DNA of 64,000 bases from positions 62,001 through 126,000 of the forward strand of contig CAMYIZ010000074.1 of assembly GCA_947258585.1 (NCBI GenBank), written 5' to 3'. Source of the stretch: an uncultured Haliea sp. (GTDB taxonomy: Bacteria; Pseudomonadota; Gammaproteobacteria; Pseudomonadales; Halieaceae). The translations under genes were made by a program, and so were the position numbers. Below, piece by piece: positions 16,669 through 26,957 of this stretch (its first letter is position 1; each line of letters begins with the position of its first letter). A model generated the notes under the pieces. It saw nothing but the letters and a program-made list of their open reading frames with translations, had not been told where the DNA came from and ran no database searches.

Positions 16669-17519
16669 TGTCTGCCTCACAATATTCCACACCAAGCCAG
16701 TGGATCGTCGTGGTCCTGTTCTGGGTTCTCAATCTTTCCAGTACTCAAGCTGGCGCGACACAAGACACACCCTCCCGTGTCGATGAGATCGTCTCGACTG
16801 GCCTGGAGCGTGTGGTCTGGCGCAAAACACCGATCGCTATCCCTTTGGTCGTGGGCGAGGAGCGGCTGATCCATTTTCCCGACTCGGTGAGTATTGGCCT
16901 GCCGCAGTCGCTGACCCCGTTCCTGCGCAGCCAGAGCATCAACGGTACGATCTACCTACTGGCGGGACAGCCATTCGAATCGACCCGTGTGATGGTGCGC
17001 TCTGAGAACGGTGGCCCCCTGTTTGTTCTCGATCTTTCGGCAGCGTTGAGCGTCGATGAACGACCGCCACTCCCTGAAGTGCAGGTGGTGTTGGAAGCGC
17101 GTAAAGCGAAGGCGGAGGATGTGCCTTCCGATACTGTCACTGCCAACCGATTCAATCAATGGGGCTATGTCGCATTAACCCGCTTCGCGGCGCAACAGCT
17201 CTATGCACCGGAAAGACTCTTGCCCAATACGCCGGGCGTGGTCGCCATACCCGTCAAGGATGTCCCCGTCGACCTACATCGTGGTGGTAGCGTTGAAGCG
17301 GTGCCCGTGGCGGCCTGGAAGGCGGGATTGCGGTATGTCACCGCGGTCAGACTGACCAACCGTACCGCCAAGGCGGTCATCCTGGATCCCCGCGAACTCC
17401 GCGGTGCCTGGTTGGCGGCTACGTTTCAGCACAATCGTCTACTACCCTCGGGAGGAGACGCAGATACCTCAGCCGTGTATCTGATCTCTGACCGGCCCTT
17501 CGACGTGGCCCTTTGGTGA
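16668..17519 (+). CDS. ICE exported protein, VirB9/TraK-like (TIGR03749/DUF3438 family)
   Basis: A 283-aa exported protein with a signal peptide (about 10-28). The mature part is beta-rich, with segments such as RVVWRKTPIAIPLVVGEERLIHFP that recall the N-terminal domain of TraK/VirB9 outer-membrane ring proteins. It matches DUF3438. The ATG at 16668 has AAGGAG 13 nt upstream; a GTG at 16665 overlaps the previous stop. It likely joins the VirB10-like protein downstream and the lipoprotein in the outer-membrane core complex. Confidence 0.85.
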   Translation: MSASQYSTPSQWIVVVLFWVLNLSSTQAGATQDTPSRVDEIVSTGLERVVWRKTPIAIPLVVGEERLIHFPDSVSIGLPQSLTPFLRSQSINGTIYLLAGQPFESTRVMVRSENGGPLFVLDLSAALSVDERPPLPEVQVVLEARKAKAEDVPSDTVTANRFNQWGYVALTRFAAQQLYAPERLLPNTPGVVAIPVKDVPVDLHRGGSVEAVPVAAWKAGLRYVTAVRLTNRTAKAVILDPRELRGAWLAATFQHNRLLPSGGDADTSAVYLISDRPFDVALW

Positions 17520-17534
17520 GGAGGGACTGGTAGC

Positions 17535-18971
17535 ATGTCGATGGTCACCAGTAATCGTTTATTACCCCTTCTCGCCGGCTCGGTGCTGCTTCTGACGGCT
17601 ATGGTGGCCATCAAGTCCTGCTCACCCGATGCGGCACAGCCGCAACTGTTGGACGCGGTACCGCAGGCGCCCAAACCGGATGCCGATACACCGGCCGACA
17701 CAATCAAGACCTTAACAGCCAATGTCAGCGCCATGACCTCGGAGCTCAATGCATTGCGGAGAGATAACACCGTGCTGAAACAGGAAAATCGCGATCTGAT
17801 CAAAGACCGTAAGCAGATCGAAAACAACGTGCTGTCCCGATTGGAGCAATCACTGGCTTCAAAGCGGGCGGACACGGACCCTCAGGCCTCGACGTCAGCC
17901 ATCGCGGCATTAACCGCCAGGGTAGACGCCCTGGCGAACCACTACGGTACGTCGGACCATCCGTCACCCACTGTAGGTTCCGACATTCCCGTTGGGCTCG
18001 GCCTGGATGGCGTGAGATCCGTACCACCGGATTCGGAAGCGCTGGTGTGGATCAGCCCCCTAGAGCTTGCCTCATCACCCGACGGTGACCCCGAGTCACT
18101 GTTCAACCGCTACAGCCGGACAGGGCGCAGCGCGTTGGATCAGGCGAGCCCGACAGTCCCGTCGCTGGTCGACAAAAGTGGCGCTGTGCTCAATACCTCG
18201 TTGCCGGTCTATACCGTGCCACGGAACGCAACCCTGATCGGTTCCACCGGCATGACCGCCCTGGTGGGGCGGGTACCGATTCAGGGGCAGGTTCGCGACC
18301 CCATGCCCTTCAAAGTGATCACCGGCAAGGACAACCTGGCCGCTAACAGACTGCGGATCCCGGGTGTCGAAGGCATGATCTGGAGCGGCACCGCCGTCGG
18401 GGACTGGACGCTGTCCTGTGTGACCGGGACCTTGGAATCGGTGACCTTCGTGTTCGAGGACGGCACCATTCAAACCCTTTCCAGTGATGATAGATCCAGC
18501 GGCGGCAATCAGCTGGGTGGTTCCAGTGGAAGCAGCCATCGACCACTGGGATGGATTTCCGATGCGCAAGGTATCCCCTGTATCACCGGTGAGCGCAAGA
18601 CCAACGCGCCGGCATTCCTGGCCCAACGCATTGGCGTGATGGCGCTTGAAGCCGCCGGCGAGGCCGCCGCGCAGGCCGAAACCACTACCCTGATCAGTGA
18701 CTCAGGTAATGCCACCAGCGTGGTCTCCGGTGAGACAGGTCAATACATCCTGGGCAAGACCCTGAGTGGGGGCAGCGACGAAGTGGCGAAGTGGTTGTGG
18801 GAGCGCCAGGCGCAAAGTTTCGATGCGGTTTTCGTGCCCGCAGGCGTCGAGCTGGCGATCCATGTCGACCATGAACTGCCCATCGATTTTCATTCCAATG
18901 GCAGGAAACTCCATCATGAAACGACTCTCTTCGGACAAGCGACGACTACCACTGGCTCTGGTCTTGATTAG
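17535..18971 (+). CDS. ICE protein, VirB10/TraB-like (TIGR03752 family)
   Basis: A 478-aa inner-membrane-anchored protein: membrane helix at about 10-27, Pro-rich linker, a coiled coil at roughly 55-115 (repeated Leu/Asn/Lys heptads), then a long periplasmic domain with beta-rich segments. This is the layout of TraB/VirB10, which spans the envelope and gates the channel. It is preceded by GAGGAGGG. The last 56 nt overlap the start of the lipoprotein gene. Confidence 0.87.
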   Translation: MSMVTSNRLLPLLAGSVLLLTAMVAIKSCSPDAAQPQLLDAVPQAPKPDADTPADTIKTLTANVSAMTSELNALRRDNTVLKQENRDLIKDRKQIENNVLSRLEQSLASKRADTDPQASTSAIAALTARVDALANHYGTSDHPSPTVGSDIPVGLGLDGVRSVPPDSEALVWISPLELASSPDGDPESLFNRYSRTGRSALDQASPTVPSLVDKSGAVLNTSLPVYTVPRNATLIGSTGMTALVGRVPIQGQVRDPMPFKVITGKDNLAANRLRIPGVEGMIWSGTAVGDWTLSCVTGTLESVTFVFEDGTIQTLSSDDRSSGGNQLGGSSGSSHRPLGWISDAQGIPCITGERKTNAPAFLAQRIGVMALEAAGEAAAQAETTTLISDSGNATSVVSGETGQYILGKTLSGGSDEVAKWLWERQAQSFDAVFVPAGVELAIHVDHELPIDFHSNGRKLHHETTLFGQATTTTGSGLD

Positions 18972-19374
18972 CGGGTTCACGGTCGGCTGTGCCAGCACCA
19001 AGGAAACCGTATTGCCACAGGACGGCCCGACCATGAAGTCCATCTACGATCAGCACATGGTCGATGTTCAGCAGTCCGATCAGCGACGCGCCATTGGTGG
19101 CCAGCCATTGCCGCAATCCGGTTTCGAGCACTACCGCGGTTTTGTGAGAGAAGCGGCCAACGAAATCGACACCGTTTTTCCGCGCCTGCCCAATCCCACG
19201 CTGGTGATGTACATCTTTCCCCACCTGTCAGGCCGTGAGCGCACGCCGGTACCGGGGTATGTCACCACCTTTCCCTTTTACGAAACGGTGGAGTACGCAT
19301 TACCGGGAGAAGTGCCTGGCGAGGTGCCCCCAGCGGCACCTTTGACCGCCGACCCTACTCAGCCAGACAGTTAG
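18916..19374 (+). CDS. ICE conjugal transfer lipoprotein (TIGR03751 family)
   Basis: A 152-aa lipoprotein. The start at 18916 gives a basic N-terminus, a hydrophobic stretch and a lipobox SGFTVGC with the lipidated Cys at residue 25. The C-terminal tail is Pro/Glu-rich. It corresponds to TIGR03751, and its position after the VirB10-like gene suggests a VirB7/TraV-like outer-membrane core lipoprotein. It overlaps the previous gene by 56 nt and precedes the ATPase gene by 13 nt. Confidence 0.87.
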   Translation: MKRLSSDKRRLPLALVLISGFTVGCASTKETVLPQDGPTMKSIYDQHMVDVQQSDQRRAIGGQPLPQSGFEHYRGFVREAANEIDTVFPRLPNPTLVMYIFPHLSGRERTPVPGYVTTFPFYETVEYALPGEVPGEVPPAAPLTADPTQPDS

Positions 19375-19387
19375 ACAGGAACGCCTG

Positions 19388-22114
19388 ATGCCAGCGAAGA
19401 GAACCAATCAGGGCGACAGTGCACCAGTAACCAGCGCGTCAATCAAACAGCAGTACGAGCGACCCCCTTCTTTCACCGATCTGTTGCCCTGGATGGAGTA
19501 CCTCCCTGAGAGCAAAGCCCTTCTGCTGGAGGATGGCATCAGTATGGGCGCGCTGTTCGACATAACCCCGATCGGTTGTGAAGCCAGAACACCGGTGTTT
19601 ATGTCGCAACTGCGGGATGCGATCCAGATCGCCATCAATGAATCCATTCCTGAACGGGATGAAGCGCCCTGGGTGTTACAGATCTATGTGCAGGATGAGC
19701 CTCGGCTGCATCGTTTTAATACATCGATGGAACAGTATCCGTCGCCAGCGGTTCGCGCATCGGCATATTCGCACTATTACCAGTCTGTGATGGCCCGCCA
19801 CCTGCAGGCGATCTCGAGGGCGGGAGGCCTGTTTGAGGACACCACCGTGACCGGATCTCGCTGGCAGGGACAGCAACGCCGCATTCGTGTAGTGCTTTAC
19901 CGCCGTCTCAAACACAACGGTAAATCCCATTCGATACTGGAAATGGAAGAGGCCCTCAATGATGTGGCCATCAAATGGATCGCGTCGTTGGCGTCGGTCG
20001 GCATCAAGGCCAAGCGGGCCGATGGCCAGGCCTTTTATGAGTGGCTACTGCCCTGGTTCAATCCCCGGCCGGGCGTGGCCAAGGGTGATCCGGAAACCCT
20101 GCTGCAGATTGCCCCCTATCCCGGGGATGAAAATCTGCCATTCGGTTACGATTTTGCCGAGCAATTGACCCTGTCGATGCCGCGCTCGGATGCGGCCACC
20201 GCGAGCTGGATGTTCGACAACATGCCGCATACCGTCGTGACCGTGCAAAGCCTTCGGCGCACACCGGATATTGGGCATTTCACCGCCGAGCGTCAGGCCG
20301 GGGATCAGGTATTCTCGCTGTTTGACCGGCTGCCCGAGCATACGGTCATGGCCATGACCATCACCATCAAACCCCAGGACGTGACCCGTAATCACATTGC
20401 CCAGATCAAGCGCGCCGCGGTGGGGGATTCGGCGGAAGCGTCCATCACTCGGGAAGATGCCGAACAGGTGGAAAGGGAGATGGCGCAGGGCAACAAACTC
20501 TACCCCGTGAACCTGGCGTTCTACGTGCGCGGTGAGGATCACAAAGACTTGCGCGCCAATCTGAATCGACTCAACGCACTACTGCTGCCCAATGGCCTGC
20601 AACCGATCACCCAGGAAGCGGACTTGCTGACACTGGACAGCTATATCCGCAATCTCCCTATGGCCTTTGACGTGGAGTTGGACAAGTCACGGCGCCGGTC
20701 GCGCCTGATTTTCTCCCGCCATATCGCCAATCTGGTGCCGATCTACGGGCGCTCCCGTGGGACAGGCCATCCGGGCCTGGTGTTCTACAACCGTGGCGCC
20801 GAGCCGCTGGTGTTTGACCCGCTGCACCGGGATGACCGCAAGAAGAACGCTCACATGCTGATTCTCGGGCCGACCGGGGCGGGGAAGTCAGCGCTGTTGG
20901 TGTATTTGCTGCAACAGATGATGGCGCGCCACCGGCCCCGCGTCTTCATCATCGAAGCGGGAGGCTCGTTCTCCCTGTTGGGGCAGCACTTTGCCGGCCA
21001 CGATCTGACGGTCAATCAGATTACTCTCAATCCCAACGTCGACGTCAGCCTGCCGCCGTTCGCCGATGCACTGCGCCTGCTGGAGCGGCGCCAGTCGTTC
21101 AACCCGCTGGATGTCAACGATACGGCTATCGAAGCGTCACTGGATGATGAGGATATGGAGGACGAGGGCGGCAACCGGGATATTCTCGGTGAAATGGAAA
21201 TTGCCGCGCGCATCATGATCACCGGCGGCGACGAGCGCGAGGATGCCCGCTTGACCCGAGCAGACCGGCTATTGATCCGTAATGCCATATTCCTCGCCGC
21301 TAAAACGGTGAAAGAGACAAGTCGAACGCAGGTGATTACCCAGGATGTCGTCGATGCCTTCCGGGCCATTGCTGCAAATCGTGAACTCCCTGAACACCGG
21401 CGCAACCGTGCTCTGGAGATGGGCGATGGCATGGCGCTGTTCTGCTCGGGGCTTGCGGGGCATTTCTTTAACCGGCCGGGGCAGTCCTGGCCGGAAGCCG
21501 ATGTCACTATCCTCGAAATGGGCATGCTGGCCCGCGAAGGTTACGAGGATCAGCTCACTGTCGCCTACTTGTCGATGATGAGCCACATCAACGACCTGGT
21601 GGAACGTCACCAACACGACGATCGCCCCACGCTGGTGGTCACCGACGAGGGCCATATCATCACCACCAACCCCTTGCTGGCGCGCTATGTGGTCAAGATT
21701 ACCAAGATGTGGCGCAAGCTCGGCGCCTGGTTCTGGATCGCCACCCAGAACCTGGAGGACTTCCCGGATGCCAGCCGTAAAATGCTCAATATGATGGAGT
21801 GGTGGCTCTGCCTGGTGATCCCGAAAGAAGAAGTGGATCAGATCGCCCGCTTCAAGGATCTGAATGATGAACAGCGTAACCTGCTGCTCTCAGCGCGCAA
21901 GGAGCCGGGGAAATATGTGGAAGGCGTGGTGCTGGCCGACAAGGTCGAGGCCCTGTTTCGCAATGTCCCGCCGGCCCTGTCACTGGCGCTGGCCATGACG
22001 GAAAAGCACGAGAAGGCCGAGCGAGCGGCCATTATGCGCGAAAAGAACTGCACGGAGCTGGAGGCGGTTTACGAGATCGCCAGTCGTATCGAAGCATCGC
22101 GCAAGCGGGAGTAG
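19388..22114 (+). CDS. Conjugative transfer ATPase, VirB4/TraC-like (TIGR03744 family)
   Basis: The 908-aa motor ATPase of pilus and channel assembly, of the VirB4/TraC family, PFGI-1 class. Walker A is LGPTGAGKSALL near 492-503. A Walker-B region TLVVTDEGHIITT lies near 745-757, and the following WIATQNLEDFPDA segment is typical. The N-terminal half (1-450) is the VirB4-specific domain. Residues around 585-600 carry an acidic insert (DDEDMEDEGG). Length and motifs are complete. Confidence 0.93.
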   Translation: MPAKRTNQGDSAPVTSASIKQQYERPPSFTDLLPWMEYLPESKALLLEDGISMGALFDITPIGCEARTPVFMSQLRDAIQIAINESIPERDEAPWVLQIYVQDEPRLHRFNTSMEQYPSPAVRASAYSHYYQSVMARHLQAISRAGGLFEDTTVTGSRWQGQQRRIRVVLYRRLKHNGKSHSILEMEEALNDVAIKWIASLASVGIKAKRADGQAFYEWLLPWFNPRPGVAKGDPETLLQIAPYPGDENLPFGYDFAEQLTLSMPRSDAATASWMFDNMPHTVVTVQSLRRTPDIGHFTAERQAGDQVFSLFDRLPEHTVMAMTITIKPQDVTRNHIAQIKRAAVGDSAEASITREDAEQVEREMAQGNKLYPVNLAFYVRGEDHKDLRANLNRLNALLLPNGLQPITQEADLLTLDSYIRNLPMAFDVELDKSRRRSRLIFSRHIANLVPIYGRSRGTGHPGLVFYNRGAEPLVFDPLHRDDRKKNAHMLILGPTGAGKSALLVYLLQQMMARHRPRVFIIEAGGSFSLLGQHFAGHDLTVNQITLNPNVDVSLPPFADALRLLERRQSFNPLDVNDTAIEASLDDEDMEDEGGNRDILGEMEIAARIMITGGDEREDARLTRADRLLIRNAIFLAAKTVKETSRTQVITQDVVDAFRAIAANRELPEHRRNRALEMGDGMALFCSGLAGHFFNRPGQSWPEADVTILEMGMLAREGYEDQLTVAYLSMMSHINDLVERHQHDDRPTLVVTDEGHIITTNPLLARYVVKITKMWRKLGAWFWIATQNLEDFPDASRKMLNMMEWWLCLVIPKEEVDQIARFKDLNDEQRNLLLSARKEPGKYVEGVVLADKVEALFRNVPPALSLALAMTEKHEKAERAAIMREKNCTELEAVYEIASRIEASRKRE

Positions 22115-22224
22115 GGCGGGGCAAAAACCACCACGTTTCCGGTCAGAATTCTTCGTTTCTCTCCTGCCGACAATCCCCCAGCATGAAGACCTCGTCAACG
22201 GTATCTGAGGCTGGGTGACCGCCG

Positions 22225-22662
22225 GTGAATGCTCGAAAGCCCCTCCGTCTTCTTTCAACCTGCTTCGTCGTGCTGTTCTATCAGTCGGTCGGGGCAAGCG
22301 AGCTCCCAAGTTCAATCGAGGTTTTCACCGATTCCCTCCACCCGGCTGAGAGCGACGCTGCTGCTACGTCTGTGTACGTGATAGATCGTATCGACCGACT
22401 GCAGCAGGCACTCTCCAACGGTTTACCCGCGGATCCCGATACGGCAAAGCAGACGGCACTTCGACACCTGCAGCGCGTGGATGTCGGACTCAGTGGTGAA
22501 CTGGAAAATGCCGCTATCGGACTGGTGAAGGCGATGCAGTATGGCCTTGATCGCTATCCCGCCATTGTCTTCGATGGCCAGTTCGTAGTGTACGGCATGA
22601 CCGATCGTGTCGCGGCAACCCAACTGTATCGGGAATGGCAGGCCGGGGAGCGTCGCCCATGA
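22225..22662 (+). CDS. ICE exported protein (TIGR03757/DUF1525 family)
   Basis: A 145-aa exported protein starting at a GTG (22225), with a signal peptide at about 6-26. The C-terminal half (AMQYGLDRYPAIVFDGQFVVYGMTD) has the thioredoxin-like strand-loop pattern seen in TrbC/DUF1525 proteins. Position and length match TIGR03757. It overlaps the following TraU-like gene by 4 nt. Confidence 0.83.
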   Translation: MNARKPLRLLSTCFVVLFYQSVGASELPSSIEVFTDSLHPAESDAAATSVYVIDRIDRLQQALSNGLPADPDTAKQTALRHLQRVDVGLSGELENAAIGLVKAMQYGLDRYPAIVFDGQFVVYGMTDRVAATQLYREWQAGERRP

Positions 22663-23684
22663 TGCGCAGTTTCCGCCGTTTCGGCCCCATCCTGCTGATG
22701 TGGGTCTCCCTCATGGGGCATGCTGGAACCATCACCACCACGGAAATCGTGTCTCAAACCACGAGTGCAGCACTGAGTTGTATGCGCTGGATGCCGGTGG
22801 GGATGTGCTTTTGGCTGCGCTGTTCCCTCTATGAATGCAATGTCGAGACCTCGATCAAGGTTGGCCATTACCAGCCGGATGCGGTGGTGAGCAGCTACAA
22901 CGATCTCGGCGGCAATCCCTGGACCGAGATCCGCAGTGTGCTTGGGGCTGCACAACATTCGGCCGCCACGGGGCTGCTCGGCAGCCTGCTTGGCGTGGCC
23001 ATAGAGAGTGCCGGGAATCGAACAGAAGGCGGGCAGGGCAACAGGGACCACCGTAATCTGATCTTCCGGGAGACCGATGTCATCGGACATCCGGTGAGCG
23101 CCCTATCAGACATTGTCGCGGGTACCGGTTACCTCTGCGAGTCCGAAACCATCGCCTTCTACCCCTATTTCATGTCCAGCCTGGATGCGCTTTCCTGGCG
23201 GATGGAGATCCCGGAGATGTTTTACCCCGCCAGCTCGATTCCTGGCCTGCGAGAAATTGGCACCTGGCCGCTCCAGACCTGGGGTGGTGTGTACCCGAGA
23301 ACGGGCTGGACAACGCAGGCGGAGGAGCCCAAGGCGGCGGCGATCAACGCGCAACGCGCCGGCGATATCGTGACGCGAGGCGGTCAACCGCACATTTACG
23401 ACCAGATCTCGCCGTCTTCCAGCGCGGACCAGCGGATCTGGTCACCTGGCCCATTGGTTGAAGGCGATGCCAGCACTGGCGAGTGGCAGATGTTGCTGCC
23501 CCGAGCTGAATCCAGCTGCAGCGTATTTGGCACCAATGATCTGGTAAGCGCAGCAGGTTGGGGTGGTGGCCGCGTCGATGCAGAGGGCGACTACGCCTGG
23601 AATCTGTGGCGGCCCTACCAGTGCTGTGAACGGCAGGGCCATTTCTTCCTGTACGACATCAACTGGATCATCTATCCACCATGA
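22659..23684 (+). CDS. ICE protein, TraU-like (TIGR03756 family)
   Basis: A 341-aa exported, cysteine-rich protein with a signal peptide (about 8-23). Conserved segments include SCMRWMPVGMCFWLRCSLYEC near 40-60 and a C-terminal WRPYQCCERQGHFFLYD, both characteristic of TraU-type proteins needed for mating-pair stabilisation. The start at 22659 overlaps the previous stop. The next gene begins at 23681 (ATGA overlap). The many cysteines imply dependence on periplasmic disulfide chemistry, which fits the CxxC protein encoded near 2.4 kb. Confidence 0.88.
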   Translation: MMRSFRRFGPILLMWVSLMGHAGTITTTEIVSQTTSAALSCMRWMPVGMCFWLRCSLYECNVETSIKVGHYQPDAVVSSYNDLGGNPWTEIRSVLGAAQHSAATGLLGSLLGVAIESAGNRTEGGQGNRDHRNLIFRETDVIGHPVSALSDIVAGTGYLCESETIAFYPYFMSSLDALSWRMEIPEMFYPASSIPGLREIGTWPLQTWGGVYPRTGWTTQAEEPKAAAINAQRAGDIVTRGGQPHIYDQISPSSSADQRIWSPGPLVEGDASTGEWQMLLPRAESSCSVFGTNDLVSAAGWGGGRVDAEGDYAWNLWRPYQCCERQGHFFLYDINWIIYPP

Positions 23685-25021
23685 TCAAACGCACTGTGCT
23701 TTGTATATCTCTCCTCCCGTCACTCCTGCTGTTGGGGCATGGCGCGAACGCCGCGCAGGCGCCGACTGAAGATGGTTTGTGGTACTACGAGATCGGTGGC
23801 GCGGAACCTGTTTCGGTACCGGCCAATCCTTCAGTGGTTTCTGTCACCTTGGGTGGCTCTGCCCAACTGGGGCTGGGCTATAGCTGTGGCAAGTTCGATC
23901 CTGTGGCCGCGGTGACCAACACCCTGAACGACATCGGTGCCGGCGTCGACAACATGATGAACGCCATGACGGCTGCGGCCACGAGCGCCATAGCGGCTTT
24001 GCCCGCCCTGATCCTGCAACGGGCCAACCCCGGTCTTTACGATCTATTCCAGAACGCCCTGATCAAGGCTGAGGAAACCATGCAGCTCGCCACCAAGTCC
24101 TGTGAGCAGATGGAGGCCGAGATTGCCCAGGGCAAGAATCCCTATGCCGATCTGATCACCTTATCCAAGGGGAATGACTGGAAGGTACAGATGGGGATTG
24201 GCGGCAATGATGCCGTTACCGCCAAGGACACGGTGGAATCCTCCAATGGCGATAACGGTGTGCCGTGGATCGGTGGGCAGGCTGGCGGCAGCGGCCAGCC
24301 CGTGCTGGAGTTCACGGGTGATATCGTCGAAGCCGGTTACAACATCAATATGAATCGGGTTGTGACCGATCCCAGTCCGGTCCCAGCCGCATCGGCTACG
24401 CGCCTGTCGGAAATCTGGGCATCACCGGCCGACGCCCGCGACTGGACGGTGGATGTGGTAGGGGAAAACATCGTCACTACCTGTGATACCTGTCGCAAGG
24501 ACAGCATTCCTGGCACGGGCCTGCTACCGAAGCTCTATCAGGAGTCGGCCACTGTCACCACTGAGATCCAGAACCTGGTTAGCGGCGCGACCCCGCCCAC
24601 GTTGGCCAATCTCGATCAGATCACAGCCCCCGGTGTGGCCATCACCCGCCAGGTGATCGAAGCGATCCGCGAGATGCCGGCCTCCGAGCAGAGCCTGATC
24701 ATGGGGCGCCTAGTCTCCGAGATCAGCACCGCGCGCACGGTCGAGAAAGCACTTTATGCCCGCCGTCTGCTCCTATCGGGACGACAGGTGCCGGAAGTCT
24801 ACGCCACCGAGGTGGCCCGCGAACACGCTGATAATTCTATCGCCGAGCTCGATAAAGAGATTGAAAACCTGCTGTTCGAAACCCGGGTGCGCCGAGAAGT
24901 AGTCTCCGATACCGTTGCCACGCTGCTCGAGCGAGCGGCTGCAAAACGGCAAAGTTCACTGACCGTACCAGAGGTGCCGACACTCGACCCCAACCCCCTG
25001 CGAGGCGGTCGTGTGCAGTAA
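23681..25021 (+). CDS. ICE exported protein (TIGR03755 family)
   Basis: A 446-aa exported protein with a signal peptide (about 5-25). A hydrophobic and small-residue region at 85-125 is followed by helical segments with repeated Glu/Arg (residues 330-430). It matches TIGR03755 by order and length, and it sits between the TraU-like and TraG genes, where F-type systems carry TraH-like functions. A TraH-like role is inference from position. The end overlaps the next gene by 11 nt. Confidence 0.83.
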   Translation: MIKRTVLCISLLPSLLLLGHGANAAQAPTEDGLWYYEIGGAEPVSVPANPSVVSVTLGGSAQLGLGYSCGKFDPVAAVTNTLNDIGAGVDNMMNAMTAAATSAIAALPALILQRANPGLYDLFQNALIKAEETMQLATKSCEQMEAEIAQGKNPYADLITLSKGNDWKVQMGIGGNDAVTAKDTVESSNGDNGVPWIGGQAGGSGQPVLEFTGDIVEAGYNINMNRVVTDPSPVPAASATRLSEIWASPADARDWTVDVVGENIVTTCDTCRKDSIPGTGLLPKLYQESATVTTEIQNLVSGATPPTLANLDQITAPGVAITRQVIEAIREMPASEQSLIMGRLVSEISTARTVEKALYARRLLLSGRQVPEVYATEVAREHADNSIAELDKEIENLLFETRVRREVVSDTVATLLERAAAKRQSSLTVPEVPTLDPNPLRGGRVQ

Positions 25022-25385
25022 TATCCGCACCAGGCGCAAAGGCTTTCTGCTGTGCACTACTGTGGCCGCTTTACTGACCGCAGGAGTGGGTTATGTACTG
25101 ATGCATCGATTGCAAACCGAGTCCATCGAATCGATTCAGCAGACGATGAACACCTGGCGGGTGGCGTTGACCCTGATGCGCTGGGGCGTTATTGCCATAG
25201 TGGTGTTCAGCTGGCGCCACGTTGTCCAGCATTTTTCTGCGTCAGGAAAGTTGAGTTCCGTCCAGGCGGAGTACCTCGCAGGATTACGATGGCGGGCGGT
25301 TACCTGGCTGATCCTGCTTGAGCTGGTGCTAGGGCAGGGGATGGTCGTGAAGTTCCTCGACCTCCTTGCTGGGACGATCGGCTGA
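25011..25385 (+). CDS. Small ICE membrane protein upstream of traG
   Basis: A 124-aa membrane protein starting at GTG 25011 inside the previous gene. Three hydrophobic segments are visible (about 11-32, 50-68 and 95-120). The final base of its stop is also the first base of the traG start. I know proteins of this size at this site in related ICEs but cannot name a characterised function. It may assist TraG insertion. Confidence 0.7.
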   Translation: MCSNIRTRRKGFLLCTTVAALLTAGVGYVLMHRLQTESIESIQQTMNTWRVALTLMRWGVIAIVVFSWRHVVQHFSASGKLSSVQAEYLAGLRWRAVTWLILLELVLGQGMVVKFLDLLAGTIG

Positions 25386-26950
25386 TGAGCGTCGACAGTT
25401 ACCTGGAGCTTTTCACCTCACTCTTTGGTTGGGCCTTCTACGGTATTCTGTGGGACGTGCTGGTCGGTACCGGTATCGTCTATCTCCCTTTCCTCGGGAT
25501 CCTGATCGATAACTGGCGCGAACCGGCGCAGGGCGGTGAAGTCGGCCCTGCCAGTGGCCTGTCGCTACGACGGATGGAGATCGAGCTGTTTATCGCGCTG
25601 CTGGTGGTCGTGCTCGCCGGGCAGCCAGCTGCTCTCACACCCCTCAACGCCGCAACCCTGTCCCATTCACCACCGCCGACTTTACTGAATCCTACGCCAG
25701 CAACTGCGACAGTAGCGTCCCCACAGAGTACCTATGGCACGGCCGGATTCACGGGTTCTGCAGCAACCGTCAATGTCCCCGTCTGGTGGTACGGCGTGAT
25801 CTCCCTCAGCTCAGGGTTGAATCACGCCATCATCGAAGGCCTGCCAACGGTCGCTGATATGCGCACCTTTGAGCAGCAAGCCCGCCTGGCCACCATCGCG
25901 GACCCTCGCCTTCGGCAGGAGGTCAGCGATTTTTTTAGCCAGTGTTACATCCCGGCCCGCTCCAAGTACCAGGCGGAACGGCCCGATACCCCGGCGATCA
26001 GTGGCATCCTCGCCACCTACGGCGCCGACGACCCGGACTGGATGGGCTCCCACGTCTACCGCGATACCCCAGGCTATTACGACACCTTGCGCCCAGCCAA
26101 ACAGATTGTCGGCTGGGCCTACAACGCAGCCAGGGACACAGAGTACGATCTGACGGCGCCGCCGGCCTGGGGCAAACCCTACTGCAATCAGTGGTGGGAC
26201 GATGCCGCGATTGGCCTGAGAGAGAAGCTGATCAATGAAGCGGATGCGACATCCGCAGGCTTCTCCGGGCTGGTGGTCGCCATCGCGCCGGCACTGGCCA
26301 GTGAACAGCAAAATGATGCTGTTGCCAAAACCGTGCTTACCAACGCACCACCTTCCTGGTCGAGCAACGAACTGATCGCCAATAATACTTCCGGTTCGGG
26401 TTTGTTCAATACGGCAGGGAATATGGTCAAAGGGGGTCTTGCAGCCGGTGGCGTGATTACAGCATCGGCCCTGTTTTCCGTCACCATGACCGCCGTGCTG
26501 CAGTCGTTACCCATGGTCCAGGCCATTATGTTGCTGGGTATCTATGCACTGCTGCCGCTGGTGGTCGTCCTATCCCGCTACTCCATTGCCATGATGGTGG
26601 TCGCAGGCATGGCGATTTTCACCATCAAATTCTGGACGGTACTCTGGTATCTGGCAATGTGGGTGGATCAGAACTTGATTCTGTCAATGTATCCGGACGT
26701 CAACGTCTTCCTGCAGATCTTTGCCAACCCTGGGGAACATGACTCTAAGCGCATGCTGCTGAATATGATTACGACCAGTCTCTATCTGGGATTGCCGCTG
26801 TTGTGGAGCGGGATGATGGCGTGGGCGGGAGTGAACATTGGCCGATCCATTACAGCAGCAGCGTCGTCGCTTGCGAGACCTGCTGACGATGCGGGACGGC
26901 AGGGCGGCAGCCTTGGCAGAATGGCGATCTCAAAAGGAATGAAGAAATAG
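25385..26950 (+). CDS. traG: TraG N-terminal-domain mating protein
   Basis: A 521-aa inner-membrane protein of the TraG N-terminal family, needed for pilus assembly and mating-pair stabilisation. Membrane segments appear near 10-45, 70-85, 350-370, 375-420 and 455-480, around a periplasmic region at 120-340. It lacks the long periplasmic C-terminal domain of F TraG, as is usual in PFGI-1-class ICEs. It is the last plus-strand gene of the transfer block; relaxase and integrase genes that normally follow in this family are absent. Confidence 0.88.
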   Translation: MSVDSYLELFTSLFGWAFYGILWDVLVGTGIVYLPFLGILIDNWREPAQGGEVGPASGLSLRRMEIELFIALLVVVLAGQPAALTPLNAATLSHSPPPTLLNPTPATATVASPQSTYGTAGFTGSAATVNVPVWWYGVISLSSGLNHAIIEGLPTVADMRTFEQQARLATIADPRLRQEVSDFFSQCYIPARSKYQAERPDTPAISGILATYGADDPDWMGSHVYRDTPGYYDTLRPAKQIVGWAYNAARDTEYDLTAPPAWGKPYCNQWWDDAAIGLREKLINEADATSAGFSGLVVAIAPALASEQQNDAVAKTVLTNAPPSWSSNELIANNTSGSGLFNTAGNMVKGGLAAGGVITASALFSVTMTAVLQSLPMVQAIMLLGIYALLPLVVVLSRYSIAMMVVAGMAIFTIKFWTVLWYLAMWVDQNLILSMYPDVNVFLQIFANPGEHDSKRMLLNMITTSLYLGLPLLWSGMMAWAGVNIGRSITAAASSLARPADDAGRQGGSLGRMAISKGMKK

Positions 26951-26957
26951 ATAGTTG